A stretch of 64,000 nt of DNA, taken from assembly GCF_004382825.2 (NCBI RefSeq), contig NZ_SDQO02000002.1, positions 248,001-312,000 of the forward strand, in the 5' to 3' direction. The position numbers and the translations under genes were made by a program. The notes under the pieces are model-generated. The model saw nothing but the letters and a program-made list of their open reading frames with translations, did not search any database and had not been told where the DNA came from. Positions 53,647 to 62,379 of this stretch are shown here, in pieces. The stretch comes from Corynebacterium silvaticum (lineage in GTDB: Bacteria; Actinomycetota; Actinomycetes; Mycobacteriales; Mycobacteriaceae). Every line of letters starts with the position of its first letter. Position 1 is the first letter of the stretch.

Positions 53647-54973
53647 TGGATCTCACGAAGCCGGAAGAAGAGCTCGTGAAGAAGCTGTTTATGAAGATTC
53701 AAAAGCAGCGTAACCAGGACAAAATCAATGAGCGCTATTACAAAGGCTTGCAGCAGATCGGCAATCTGGGAATCTCCGTTCCTCCAGATGTACAGCCTTT
53801 CGCCTTTCCGCTCAATTGGTGCAGGACCTATGTTGATGTTCTTGAAGAGCGGCAAGACGTCCGTTTGCTAATCCGTTCTGGTGAGATCACCGAAGACAAG
53901 GAGCTGCGCCTTGATTGGGAAGCAAATGATCTTGATGTGCAAAGCCACCTCGTGCACAAGGACCTAACGATTTACGGTCGTGCTTTCATCTCGGTGGCTG
54001 CTGATCCAGACGGTGGGCGTCCTCGAATCAGAGCAGAATCTCCCAAAGATATGGCGGCAATCGTTGATCCGCTTACAAGATCGATGACGGCGGCGCTGCG
54101 GATTTATCGCGATTCCATCGGAATTGCAGAGCACATGACGCTGTATTTGCCGGATTCCACAGTGATCATGAGCAAAAAACTGGGGATGTGGAAAGCAAAG
54201 ACGCAGATTGAGCACAATCTTGGGCGCGTCCCGATCGTCATGATGATTAACCGCCAACAGTCGGGATCCTTCGAGGGGGAAACACAGCTCTCGGATCTCA
54301 AGCCAATCGTTGATATGGCTGGGCGTGTAATGCTGCAGCTGCAGCTCGCGATGGAGACCACGTCCATGCCACAGAAAATCGCTCTTGGCGTCAGCGAAGA
54401 AGATTTCGTCGACGAAAACGGGGAACGACTCGATCCGTGGGACACATACTTGGGGGGGCTGTCTGGGCGCTGTCCAACAAAGGCGCCAAAGTGGAGCAGC
54501 TCGCAGGTGCAAGCCTGTCAGGCTTCCATGACACCATCAAGATGCTTGCCGAGCAGGCCTCAACGATTACGGGGCTTCCAGTCCGGATGATGGGGCAAAA
54601 CACCGCTAATCCGGCAGCTGAGGGTGCTATCAGGGCTGACGAGTCACGCCTTGTCAAGCAGGTCGAAAGAATCAACTCCGTTGCAGGAGCGGGCTGGGCA
54701 TGGGCGCTTGGAATTGCCGAGCGTATCCGCACCAGAGAATGGTCAGCTGATGGCAAGATCCAGATTTTGTGGCGTAATCCTGGGACGCCAACGGAAGCTC
54801 AGCAAGCAGGTGCGATGCAGAAACTGACTGGCGGTAGGCCAACGTTATCGGTGCGTGGAGCCATGAATGAAATGGGCTGGCCGCAAGCGAGGATCGACCG
54901 CGAAATCGAATGGCTCAGCCAAGAAGAAGCCGGAACACTTCTGCAGAAACTGGAACGTGACGCAGAAACGTGA
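53646..54973 (+). pseudogene. Portal protein, frameshifted at a G run
   Basis: Start ATG 53646 overlaps the terL stop. The first 270 residues ('MDLTKPEEELVKKLF', 'NWCRTYVDVLEERQDVR') match SPP1-type siphovirus portals. At 54452-54458, seven Gs, the frame breaks; eight would continue as 'GGAVWALSNKGAKVEQL' and on to 'LQKLERDAET'. Full length about 442 residues. The lower frame alone ends at 54590. Confidence 0.85.
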
Positions 54974-54991
54974 CAGTAAGGGGGTGGGGAA

Positions 54992-56743
54992 ATGCACGAC
55001 AATCAGTTCAGCCGTTTACCACCAGAACTACGCGCCGCAGCTGGCACACGCTCAGAAATCATAAGGGACACAGTCAGATGGGTATCAGCGGTCTGGAATA
55101 AAAACAGACCAATGGATCCATCAACCTGGTTCGAGATCTACGCCGAAGAATTCACCAAGAGAGTCGCAGAAGCGCAGCTCGAAGCAGCAAGCATCGCCAT
55201 CGGCTCCGTCGACACAGCACTAGCACTCCAAGGCTATGACGGCACCCCGCTAGGACACGCCTCACCAGAAGCCTTCACCGGAATCACCGGCTCTGGGCAG
55301 CCAATCATGGGCCTCGCCTACGCACAAGGACTGCGTGTCACAGAAGCAATCGACAACGGCGCGACCGATATAGAAAGGGCAAAAATATGGAAATACAGCG
55401 GGCAAGTCCTCCAAATGGCAACGCAAACGGCAATCTCAGACGCATCGAGAATCGCTAAACTCACCAACCTCATCGCCCGCCCACGAACCACATGGGTGAG
55501 AATCGCTAAACTCACCAACCTCATCGCCCGCCCACGAACCACATGGGTGAGAATCGTCCGCCCACCGTGCTGCGCTCGCTGCGCAATCCTTGCAGGAAAA
55601 CGCGGAGGAGCAGGACTTGGATTCCAACGGCACCCAGGCTGTGACTGCGACGCAATCCCTGTATCCGAAGAAACATCGGACATGCACAAGCTGTGGATAT
55701 TTGATGTGGATAAATATTTCGCACAACTATCCGAAAAAGACCAAAACAAAATCTTCACCATCGCAGGCGCCCAAGCAATCCGCGACGGAGCAGACCCATC
55801 ACAGGTCATCAATGCGCGACGGGGAATGAAGGTTGCTGCAGATCGTTTTGGCACTCGCGCTGTTATGACTTCGGAGGGAACGACGAAGCGCGGTTGGGCT
55901 TCGATGTATCTGCGTCAGCAGTATGACTCGAAGATGTCGAAGCGGGGGCGGTATATGCATACTGGACGGCAGCGATTGATGCCGGAAGAGATTTACCACC
56001 TTGCAGGTGGTGACCGCGACATAGCTGTGTCATTGCTGCATAAAAACGGGTTCTTACTGGATGCATCGCCCACATTGGATTCTAAGCTCAACTTTTTTAC
56101 GCGGGACAAAGCCGTAAAAGAAGCTACAGAGCGAGCTCGTGTGAAGCTGAAAGCGCGGCATGAAAAAGAGTTAAAGCGTGTAAAGGTCGAGGCTGGTAGC
56201 GGTGATCCGCCAAGCTGGTCGAAGATAGGTGGTGGTGATGATGAGATTCGGCGTCGGTATTTCCAGGATTTGCGTACAGCGGATAAGCGCGTGCCAATTG
56301 AACGCATCATCACTGGAAGGGTAAAGAAGAAATTTATCCAAGGTGCTCATGATCATTCCAGGCGCTCATGGGTTGTTGAGCAAGTCGAGAATGGAGTCTC
56401 CATACCAAACTGTGAGAAAACTTTCTTTCCATTGTTGAAAGGAAGAACAAAAGCTTTAGAAGCATGGTTAGGAGACGAAAAATCCGGATTGATCAGTGAA
56501 ATTCTTGCAGATCCTGATCGGATAGATATTTCAAAAAATGGTTTATGGACACTAAAAAAATCGGTTATAAGTCCTGATGAGCATTCTTTGGACGTTACTG
56601 TTTATACAGGGCCAACGAAGGGACGCGACAGCAGGACTTTTAAGGTGAATACTGCTTTTCCAGTCGGGGGACAAGGTGTTACGGTGATCCGTCAAGATGG
56701 TATCGTCAATGTAGTTAAAAGGAAAGGAGGAATAGAGACATGA
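54992..56743 (+). CDS. MuF-type minor head protein with possible toxin domain
   Basis: 583 residues. The N-terminal head-morphogenesis region includes 'RVTEAIDNGATDIERAKIW' and a Cys/His site ('CCARCAILAGKRGG', 'HPGCDCDAIP'). A 17-residue segment is tandemly repeated at about 153-186. After about residue 430 the composition becomes AT-rich and the sequence differs from usual MuF proteins ('GAHDHSRRSWVVEQVENGVS', 'TFKVNTAFPVGG'). A short gene overlaps the stop. This matches the MuF-toxin plus immunity layout known from prophages; toxic activity is inferred. Confidence 0.7.
   Translation: MHDNQFSRLPPELRAAAGTRSEIIRDTVRWVSAVWNKNRPMDPSTWFEIYAEEFTKRVAEAQLEAASIAIGSVDTALALQGYDGTPLGHASPEAFTGITGSGQPIMGLAYAQGLRVTEAIDNGATDIERAKIWKYSGQVLQMATQTAISDASRIAKLTNLIARPRTTWVRIAKLTNLIARPRTTWVRIVRPPCCARCAILAGKRGGAGLGFQRHPGCDCDAIPVSEETSDMHKLWIFDVDKYFAQLSEKDQNKIFTIAGAQAIRDGADPSQVINARRGMKVAADRFGTRAVMTSEGTTKRGWASMYLRQQYDSKMSKRGRYMHTGRQRLMPEEIYHLAGGDRDIAVSLLHKNGFLLDASPTLDSKLNFFTRDKAVKEATERARVKLKARHEKELKRVKVEAGSGDPPSWSKIGGGDDEIRRRYFQDLRTADKRVPIERIITGRVKKKFIQGAHDHSRRSWVVEQVENGVSIPNCEKTFFPLLKGRTKALEAWLGDEKSGLISEILADPDRIDISKNGLWTLKKSVISPDEHSLDVTVYTGPTKGRDSRTFKVNTAFPVGGQGVTVIRQDGIVNVVKRKGGIET
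55450..55551 (+). repeat. 51-bp tandem duplication in the MuF gene
   Basis: 55450-55500 is repeated exactly at 55501-55551. The encoded unit is 17 residues ('RIAKLTNLIARPRTTWV'), so the frame is kept. Recent duplication by slippage is likely. Confidence 0.9.
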
Positions 56744-57042
56744 ACACGTACCAGAAAATAAAAGAAAAAACCGGTGGGAAGATCTATCTCGGAGTAGGGC
56801 TAAAACCGGGTAACCAAGATGAGATCGCTATTGAAACATGCTATGTAGAAGAACTCATTAAATATGGTTATCTTGACGTAGAGTTGAAGAAAGAATTTCT
56901 GGATTTATGGCTCAGTGATGATATGTACGATGACTTGGATGATCTTGATCCAATAGAGCTGAAAACGTACCATAACCTGCTAAAATATGCGGACATGGAG
57001 CCTCGTGTAGATATATCCACATTCCTCCATAAAGCCGCATAA
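56740..57042 (+). CDS. Small acidic protein, candidate immunity protein
   Basis: 100 residues, acidic ('LSDDMYDDLDDLDPIELKTY'), ATG overlapping the MuF stop by four bases (ATGA). AT-rich compared with the neighbours. Position directly after a MuF gene with an atypical C-terminus suggests it neutralises that domain. No named family. Followed by an intrinsic terminator. Confidence 0.55.
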   Translation: MNTYQKIKEKTGGKIYLGVGLKPGNQDEIAIETCYVEELIKYGYLDVELKKEFLDLWLSDDMYDDLDDLDPIELKTYHNLLKYADMEPRVDISTFLHKAA

Positions 57043-57059
57043 TTCAACAATTTCACTAA

Positions 57060-57089
57060 CCCATTACCGATCGCGGTAATGGGTTTTTC
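57060..57089 (+). terminator. Intrinsic terminator inside the structural operon
   Basis: CCCATTACCG (57060-57069), ATCG loop, CGGTAATGGG (57074-57083), then TTTTTCT. Strong. It would separate packaging/head genes from scaffold and capsid unless read through or antiterminated. Confidence 0.9.
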
Positions 57090-57118
57090 TATACCCAAAA
57101 TCAGAAGGATTGTAAGCA

Positions 57119-57727
57119 ATGCCCAAGAAAAAAGCTCCATGGGTCCGAGCGATCATCAACGACTCCGACACCGCTCATAGTGGATCTAGTGCGGGAGTAG
57201 ATGACCAAAGCAGCCCTAAAACTACTCCGCAAGACGGGAAAGCCGAAGGAGATAAGGCTGCCGTAGGTCATGTCGGTGATGAAGATCCGGAGGCCCGTGG
57301 ATCAAAGAATATGGTGCTCAAGGATCTTGCTCGTGAGCGTGATAAACGCCAAGAAGCAGAACAGCAGCGCGACGAATTCAAAGCAAAGCTCGATGAGATC
57401 GAGCGGTCAAAAATGAGCGATCACGAAAAAACAGTAGCGGATCGTGATCAGGCATTAGCAAGAATTGCGGAGCTGGAAAAACAAATCGCTGATGGGGAAG
57501 CTGCATCCAAACGGCGTGAGGCCGTGGCAGGGGCATTGGCTGCAACCAAACTACCCGCCGAGATGGCGGAAAGACTGCGGGGAGAAACCGCAGAAGACGC
57601 AAAAGCACTTGCAAAGACAATCGGCTTCGACCGCTCTGCATTAGACCCTTCACAAGGTCAGAACGCAGCTGGCAAGTCGCAAACAAACTCACTCTCAAGC
57701 GCTTTGCGTGCCCACTTTAACGCCTAA
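57119..57727 (+). CDS. Capsid scaffolding protein
   Basis: 202 residues, highly charged, with a long coiled-coil (about residues 60-130, 'RERDKRQEAEQQRDEFKAKL') and a basic C-terminus. Directly before the major capsid gene, the usual position of a scaffold. ATG 57119 follows GAAGGA with suitable spacing. Confidence 0.8.
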   Translation: MPKKKAPWVRAIINDSDTAHSGSSAGVDDQSSPKTTPQDGKAEGDKAAVGHVGDEDPEARGSKNMVLKDLARERDKRQEAEQQRDEFKAKLDEIERSKMSDHEKTVADRDQALARIAELEKQIADGEAASKRREAVAGALAATKLPAEMAERLRGETAEDAKALAKTIGFDRSALDPSQGQNAAGKSQTNSLSSALRAHFNA

Positions 57728-57738
57728 AGGAGGAATAA

Positions 57739-58728
57739 ATGGCTATAAACCTAGAGCAAGCAAAGCTCAATACCCTAGAAGATTATGAGCCAACAGTCAT
57801 CGATGAGTTCCGCAAGGAATCGGTGATTCTGGATAGCTTGGCATTCGATACGGCAGTGAATCCAGCGGGAGGTGGAGCCACATTGTCGTACGGCTATCGC
57901 CGCCTAGCTACGCAGCGTGATGCAGCATTCCGCGAAATCGGAGCGGAGTACACCGATAGAGAAGTCACCACAAAGAAAATCAGTGTCGAGCTGAAACCGC
58001 TCGGTGGTTCCTTCAAAGTCGATCGTGTGCTCGCACACCTTGGCCCAGCAGCATCTGATGAGATTGCTCTACAGATGTCACAGCTGATCAAAGCGACTAC
58101 TACAAAGTTCTGTGATGCTGTGATCAACGGAGACACAGCAAAGGACGCAAACGGTTTTGATGGCCTTGATAAGGCGCTGAAAGATTCTTCTACCGAATTG
58201 AACAAGGAAGAAGAAGGAACCGAGCGCGATTGGTCCAAGTTCACATCTGCAGATGAAGCGATGTCGGTGCTCGATGATCTCGACGAACTTTTGGATGTGC
58301 TTGACGGCCCGCCAACCATGCTCTTCGGTAACAAACGTGCGCTAGCAAAGGTTCGCGCAGCAGCGCGCCGAGCAAATATGTATTCACGCGAACCTGTTGA
58401 TGGTCTGTTGGGATCCAATGGTCATCAGATCACGCGTGAACAGATCGGAAATGTGATTATCGTTGATCCTGGCACAAAAGCCGGTAGCAATGATCCGATC
58501 ATTCCTGTGACTCTTGGTAAGACGAGCCTGTATGCGGTCAGGTTTGGCCTTGATGGCTTCCATGGTGTCACAACGACGGATGGTCGCATGATCAAGACTT
58601 GGCTTCCGGATTTCTCTACCGCTGGTGCCGTCAAGCGTGGCGAGGTCGAGCTCGGTCCGATTGCGGTTGCGCTGAAGTCCACTAAGGCTGCTGCCGTCAT
58701 GCGCAACGTCAAGATCGCTGATAGCTAG
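57739..58728 (+). CDS. Major capsid protein
   Basis: 329 residues, probable HK97 fold. 'IDEFRKESVILDSLAF' begins the N-arm side, 'PLGGSFKVDRVLAHLGPAA' and 'EIALQMSQLIKATTTKFCDA' are typical of the P-domain of siphovirus capsids in this class. AAAGGAGG seven bases before the ATG gives strong translation. Intact, unlike the neighbouring portal and tail genes. Confidence 0.8.
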   Translation: MAINLEQAKLNTLEDYEPTVIDEFRKESVILDSLAFDTAVNPAGGGATLSYGYRRLATQRDAAFREIGAEYTDREVTTKKISVELKPLGGSFKVDRVLAHLGPAASDEIALQMSQLIKATTTKFCDAVINGDTAKDANGFDGLDKALKDSSTELNKEEEGTERDWSKFTSADEAMSVLDDLDELLDVLDGPPTMLFGNKRALAKVRAAARRANMYSREPVDGLLGSNGHQITREQIGNVIIVDPGTKAGSNDPIIPVTLGKTSLYAVRFGLDGFHGVTTTDGRMIKTWLPDFSTAGAVKRGEVELGPIAVALKSTKAAAVMRNVKIADS

Positions 58729-58739
58729 GAGGGGCAGAG

Positions 58740-59039
58740 ATGGCGATTGTAAAAACACCAGTGCCTGGATATACGGGTTCTGTTGGTGATGATTATTTCG
58801 TTGACGGAGTCTGTCAGGTGTCAGATAACAAGCTCGCGTATTACAGGCGGCATGGGTACACCATCGAGGTCGAAGAGCTAGCAGATCAGGAAGCCTCCGA
58901 AACCAGTGCGTCAGGAATACCGGGTGCAAAAGCAAAGAAAGCTGAGTTGATTGCTTACGCCCAAACGCTCGGTATCGATACTGAAGGGCTTGACGTTGCA
59001 GGTCTTCGCGAAGTAATTGAGGCCCACGTAGAAGATTAG
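58740..59039 (+). CDS. Small structural protein with SAP/HeH-like C-terminus
   Basis: 99 residues. The C-terminus 'KAKKAELIAYAQTLGIDTEG' and 'LDVAGLREVIEAH' form a helix-extended-helix motif often found in small head-tail proteins after the capsid gene. Probably head decoration or connector. Confidence 0.6.
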   Translation: MAIVKTPVPGYTGSVGDDYFVDGVCQVSDNKLAYYRRHGYTIEVEELADQEASETSASGIPGAKAKKAELIAYAQTLGIDTEGLDVAGLREVIEAHVED

Positions 59040-59051
59040 GAGGTAGCTCTC

Positions 59052-59462
59052 ATGGCAATCTTCCTGAAATCTCTCATTGCAGAAATCTGGCCTGACCTAG
59101 ACGGTTCTCGCGAATCCTACGCTGAGAGGCTAGTCGGTCGCGCTGAGGCCATCATCATACAGCGTTTTCCCACACTGGAGAAAAGAACCCGCGATGGATC
59201 AATTTCAGCCAGTGTGGTCGCAGGCGTTGTTGAAGACATGGTCACTAGGGCCCTTGATAAAACTGGCCGTGGCGGTATGGATAAGCTCGCGTACCCAGAA
59301 GTTCAGATGGAATGGTCTTCTGATGGCGGCCTCGGGTCTGGAAATCTCCTCTGGCTTACAACGGATGAAATTGTTTTGCTCTCTCCACCGCAGCCACGCG
59401 GGGTCTTCAGCATTAGAAAAGCTCCCACGCCAACTTTTTCGGAAGGGAGCAATCGGTGGTGA
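59052..59462 (+). CDS. Head-tail connector protein
   Basis: 136 residues, gp6/gp15-like adaptor by position and helical N-terminus ('ESYAERLVGRAEAIIIQRFP'). It overlaps the next gene. The C-terminal third is less conserved in appearance. Confidence 0.6.
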   Translation: MAIFLKSLIAEIWPDLDGSRESYAERLVGRAEAIIIQRFPTLEKRTRDGSISASVVAGVVEDMVTRALDKTGRGGMDKLAYPEVQMEWSSDGGLGSGNLLWLTTDEIVLLSPPQPRGVFSIRKAPTPTFSEGSNRW

Positions 59463-59827
59463 GCGCAACAGTCCTTTTCCAAACGGGTTTCACTCTCCGA
59501 AAAGTGGTAGAAGGCCGTGAAGACCCAATCACTGGAGAACCTGGCAGTCCTACCATTACTGAGATTGTTGGACGTGGGTTAGTCCAAGAGCCGCTATGGT
59601 CAAGCGAAAAAGAAGTGGGCCCAACGTCCGTGAAGGACGAACGCCTGATCATGTTCTGCCCTGTGTCAATGGGGGTTTCTGATGTGGTGGTGACTGCTGC
59701 TGACGAGGTCGAAGATCCACGTGGGCAGGTCTGGCAGTGCATCACTGATGGGCATGAGCGTGGTATACCGGGCCAAGCGCCTGAGTACGTCGCGGTACGG
59801 GTTCGCCGGGCCAAGGGGAAGAGATGA
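59456..59827 (+). CDS. Head-tail stopper-like protein
   Basis: 123 residues from a GTG at 59456 (or 59459). Beta-rich, in the position of the head-closure (gp16/stopper) protein. 'RGQVWQCITDGHERG' resembles the family's conserved centre. Overlaps the next gene by four bases. Confidence 0.55.
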   Translation: MVSATVLFQTGFTLRKVVEGREDPITGEPGSPTITEIVGRGLVQEPLWSSEKEVGPTSVKDERLIMFCPVSMGVSDVVVTAADEVEDPRGQVWQCITDGHERGIPGQAPEYVAVRVRRAKGKR

Positions 59828-60144
59828 AAGCGCGGCTAACGATATTCAAGACCCAGATCCGGCAGCAGGTGAGGTTGCAATCTAGGTCAGGGAGAAGAAA
59901 AATCGCCCGTCAAATCGCCGACGCCGCCCGCGCTGACGCACCTTATCGAACCGGCGCTTATGCAACGGGGATTGAAGTCAAAGAATCCGGAACTCAAATC
60001 ATGGTTGTCGATAACGATGATACGGCGATTCACAAAGAGTATGGCACGAATAAAACACCTGCTCATGCATCACTTACCAATGCGGCGATGGGTTACGGCA
60101 AGTACTCAGGAATGCGACCAAGGAAAGGCAAGGGTAGGCGATGA
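59824..60144 (+). CDS. HK97 gp10-like tail completion protein
   Basis: 106 residues. 'ARADAPYRTGAYATGIEVKE' followed by 'AIHKEYGTNKTPAHASL' is the usual signature of gp10-type proteins. Strongly basic C-terminus. Overlaps both neighbours by four bases. Confidence 0.75.
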   Translation: MKARLTIFKTQIRQQVRLQSRSGRRKIARQIADAARADAPYRTGAYATGIEVKESGTQIMVVDNDDTAIHKEYGTNKTPAHASLTNAAMGYGKYSGMRPRKGKGRR

Positions 60145-60596
60145 GAACACCCATGCCCTATGTGCCGGGTGAGATCCGAAAGTTTTTGCTTCAACATGAA
60201 GCGTTCACCGAGCTTTTGCACGGTGGGAAGGTCACGACACGTGAGGTGCCAGACCCTCTAATAAAGCCGCATGTAACAGTAGCTACGGTGGGCCATGTTG
60301 GTGATGACCCGATGCTACGACGGCTCATGATCCAGGTCACCCCGTGGGTGCCGGGGCGTGATGCTTCCGGCCTTGATGAGGACCCAGATGTTACCGCGTG
60401 GAACCTTGCCGCGACGGCAGGGGAGCTTATTGGACGTGCGAAAAACATCGTTATTGATGATGAGCACGCATGGTCTTCCACGTGGGTTGATGGGCCGATC
60501 CAGCTGTATGACACCGAGCGCAGCGCAGACAAAGTTCTGTACTATGCGCCGGTTCGTTTTCAGGTTCACCTGCGCCGACGTGCGCAGATTATCTAA
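60141..60596 (+). CDS. Tail terminator-like protein
   Basis: 151 residues between the gp10-like gene and the major tail protein, the standard tail terminator position. Alpha/beta pattern ('IQVTPWVPGRDASGLDED', 'APVRFQVHLRRR') fits. Assignment mainly by order. Confidence 0.6.
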   Translation: MRTPMPYVPGEIRKFLLQHEAFTELLHGGKVTTREVPDPLIKPHVTVATVGHVGDDPMLRRLMIQVTPWVPGRDASGLDEDPDVTAWNLAATAGELIGRAKNIVIDDEHAWSSTWVDGPIQLYDTERSADKVLYYAPVRFQVHLRRRAQII

Positions 60597-60614
60597 CATT
60601 TTTAAGGAGTTTTT

Positions 60615-61456
60615 ATGTCTCAATACGCAAATCCGGAAAAAGCCTATGTGTGGCTTGACGGCGATGCATTCCGAGGGACCGCTGGCGTAGATATCCTAGC
60701 GATCTTTTCGCTGAAGCACTTGAGGGATTTCTGCCATATGGCGGTGTCGAAGTTGGCTTTGAGCTGACGTCCGAGCAAGCGGTCAATAAGCTGCAGGTGT
60801 TTAATTATCGCAAGGCGGCCTACAAGGTGGCTCGTGACCCGCTAACCGAGGGCTGCAAGTTCCGTGCAGTCGATAACTCTGAGGCAACTGTTCGCACGCG
60901 TGCCCAGGGTGGGAAAGTCAAAAAGATTGGTGAGCACTACACCATCGAAAAGGGTATTGGTGAGGAATTCTCCTTGCTGATCCGCCTCGATGATGGTGAG
61001 GATCAAATGGCCATTTGGTGTGAGCGATGCACCCTTTCTGGCCCTGCGACTCGCGCTGCGATTGATGGCAAGAGCCTTGATGGCTATGAATTCTCCGTGG
61101 AATTCCTTGTCCCTGCCGTCGAAATTCTTCCTGAGCTTCCAGAAGGAATGAACGTCGATGACGATAACGATCAGTATGAAGAAGATGGGGCCAGCGAAAA
61201 AACCGTGACACTTCCCTCCGGAGCATCCGGAGGCACCTTCACCCTTTCCATTGATGGTCAGAAATCCGCTGATATTGCGCAGAATTCCAACGGTACTGCT
61301 GTCCAGCTGATTTTGCGCAAAGTCAAGGGCGGGGAGAAAGCCTCGGTCACAGGCCGCGCAGGAGGCCCCTTCACCGTGAAGGGTGTGACCGGTGTACTGA
61401 CCGCAGACGGCGCTAACCTTACTGGTTCCAGTTCGCAAGAGGTCACCGTCGCATAA
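60615..61456 (+). pseudogene. Major tail protein with C-terminal Ig-like domain, frameshifted
   Basis: Starts at ATG 60615 ('MSQYANPEKAYVWLDGDAFR'). Near 60693-60695 the frame breaks; the plus-strand alternative continues 'PSDLFAEALEGFLPYGGVEV', 'VNKLQVFNYRKAAYKVARD', which is clearly the rest of the tail-tube protein. After about residue 195 an Ig-like or invasin-type domain ('TVTLPSGASGGTFTLSIDG') follows. A single missing base (GATATCCT for GATAT-N-CCT) accounts for the break. The unshifted product would be about 50 residues. Confidence 0.8.
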
Positions 61457-61548
61457 CCAGCGCCGGCATTGAGGAAAAGCGGATCGCCTCTTCTTTGAAG
61501 AAAAGGATCCGCCCTTTTTTATTCCATCACCAAGAAGGGAAACCCCTT

Positions 61549-61902
61549 ATGTCTGAAAAAATCGATATTTTTGAAAAAGCATGCTCCGTTGACGCCGGCG
61601 AGCCGCAAGAGATCACGCTTCGAGGAAATGATCTCACCATCCGCCGGAATTTCACCGCAGATGAAGTCCACAAGATCATCCGCCTATACGGCCCAGAAGT
61701 CGCCGAGCAGCCACTACAAAATGTCCTCCGTGAGCTCATCGACATAATTTCCATATCGGACGAGAAAGCGAAGGCAGCTTTCGTGGATGATTTGATGCAG
61801 CTTTCATTCCCGGAATTTCACAAAGTGCAGATCATGCTCACACAGATCGCAGGCATCCGTGGCGAAGATGGAAATTTTTTGACGGGGTCGAAAGACTCCT
61901 AA
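61549..61902 (+). CDS. Tail assembly chaperone G
   Basis: 117 residues from the ATG at 61549 (an earlier start adds 18 residues of poor sequence). Acidic, 'KIDIFEKACSVDAGEPQEIT' and 'MLTQIAGIRGEDGNF'. Directly before the tape measure gene as part of a G/GT pair that wraps the tape measure protein during tail assembly. Confidence 0.75.
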   Translation: MSEKIDIFEKACSVDAGEPQEITLRGNDLTIRRNFTADEVHKIIRLYGPEVAEQPLQNVLRELIDIISISDEKAKAAFVDDLMQLSFPEFHKVQIMLTQIAGIRGEDGNFLTGSKDS

Positions 61903-62351
61903 CCTACCTAGAAGACCCACAAGAACACGCTCGCTGCCTAGTGGGCTTTCAGCGCTTTTACGGCATCGACTGGAGACAGCAGCGCCAAACCCGCTGGTGG
62001 GTCGACCTTATGATCTTGGTCGAAAAACTTGATGATTTCGAGTGGACAAAAACCGATGAGAACATCGCCCATCTCGTCGATCGTGAAGATTTTTGGCTGA
62101 ATGCCGAGTATTCCTCGTGGATCACCGACGCTGATGATCCGGAGATTCAGAGTGCTCGTGAGCACCGCAAGCAATCCGGAATGAAACCCCCTCCCAAGCC
62201 TATCTTGTGGCCAATCGCGGAACGACCACAGCGCGCAGCAGCAAAGCTCTCAGCCCGTGTCCTGGGCCAATATCAGGAACATGAACAGGCACAGAAAAAG
62301 CGGCAGAAACGAAAGTCATTAAAGGCTTTCCGCGCAGCGCTTGGGCGGTAA
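61549..62351 (+). CDS. Tail assembly chaperone GT (programmed -1 frameshift product)
   Basis: The second half (to 62351) is in the -1 frame with no clear start of its own. Slippage at A-AAT-TTT (61872-61878) yields '...FFDGVERLLTYLEDPQEHAR' and a basic C-terminus ('QKKRQKRKSLKAFRAALG'), total about 267 residues. This arrangement is conserved in long-tailed phages; only a fraction of ribosomes shift. Confidence 0.75.
61872..61878 (+). promoter_or_regulatory. Slippery heptamer AAATTTT for -1 frameshift
   Basis: Canonical XXXYYYZ sequence, placed 7 codons before the G stop codon and giving the correct frame for the T part. Confidence 0.75.
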
Positions 62352-62379
62352 CACCTACACCTTGTGAAAGGGGCATGCT

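Noticed and set aside
40950..61456. All frameshifts taken as genuine mutations
   Set aside because: Several are single-base changes in runs (GGG, AAA, G7, TTT), so a sequencing or assembly error cannot be excluded from the sequence alone; recorded as pseudogenes with this caveat.
61902..61941. Frame change between 61549 and 62351 as a lesion
   Set aside because: It matches the conserved programmed frameshift of tail chaperones and has a proper slippery site.
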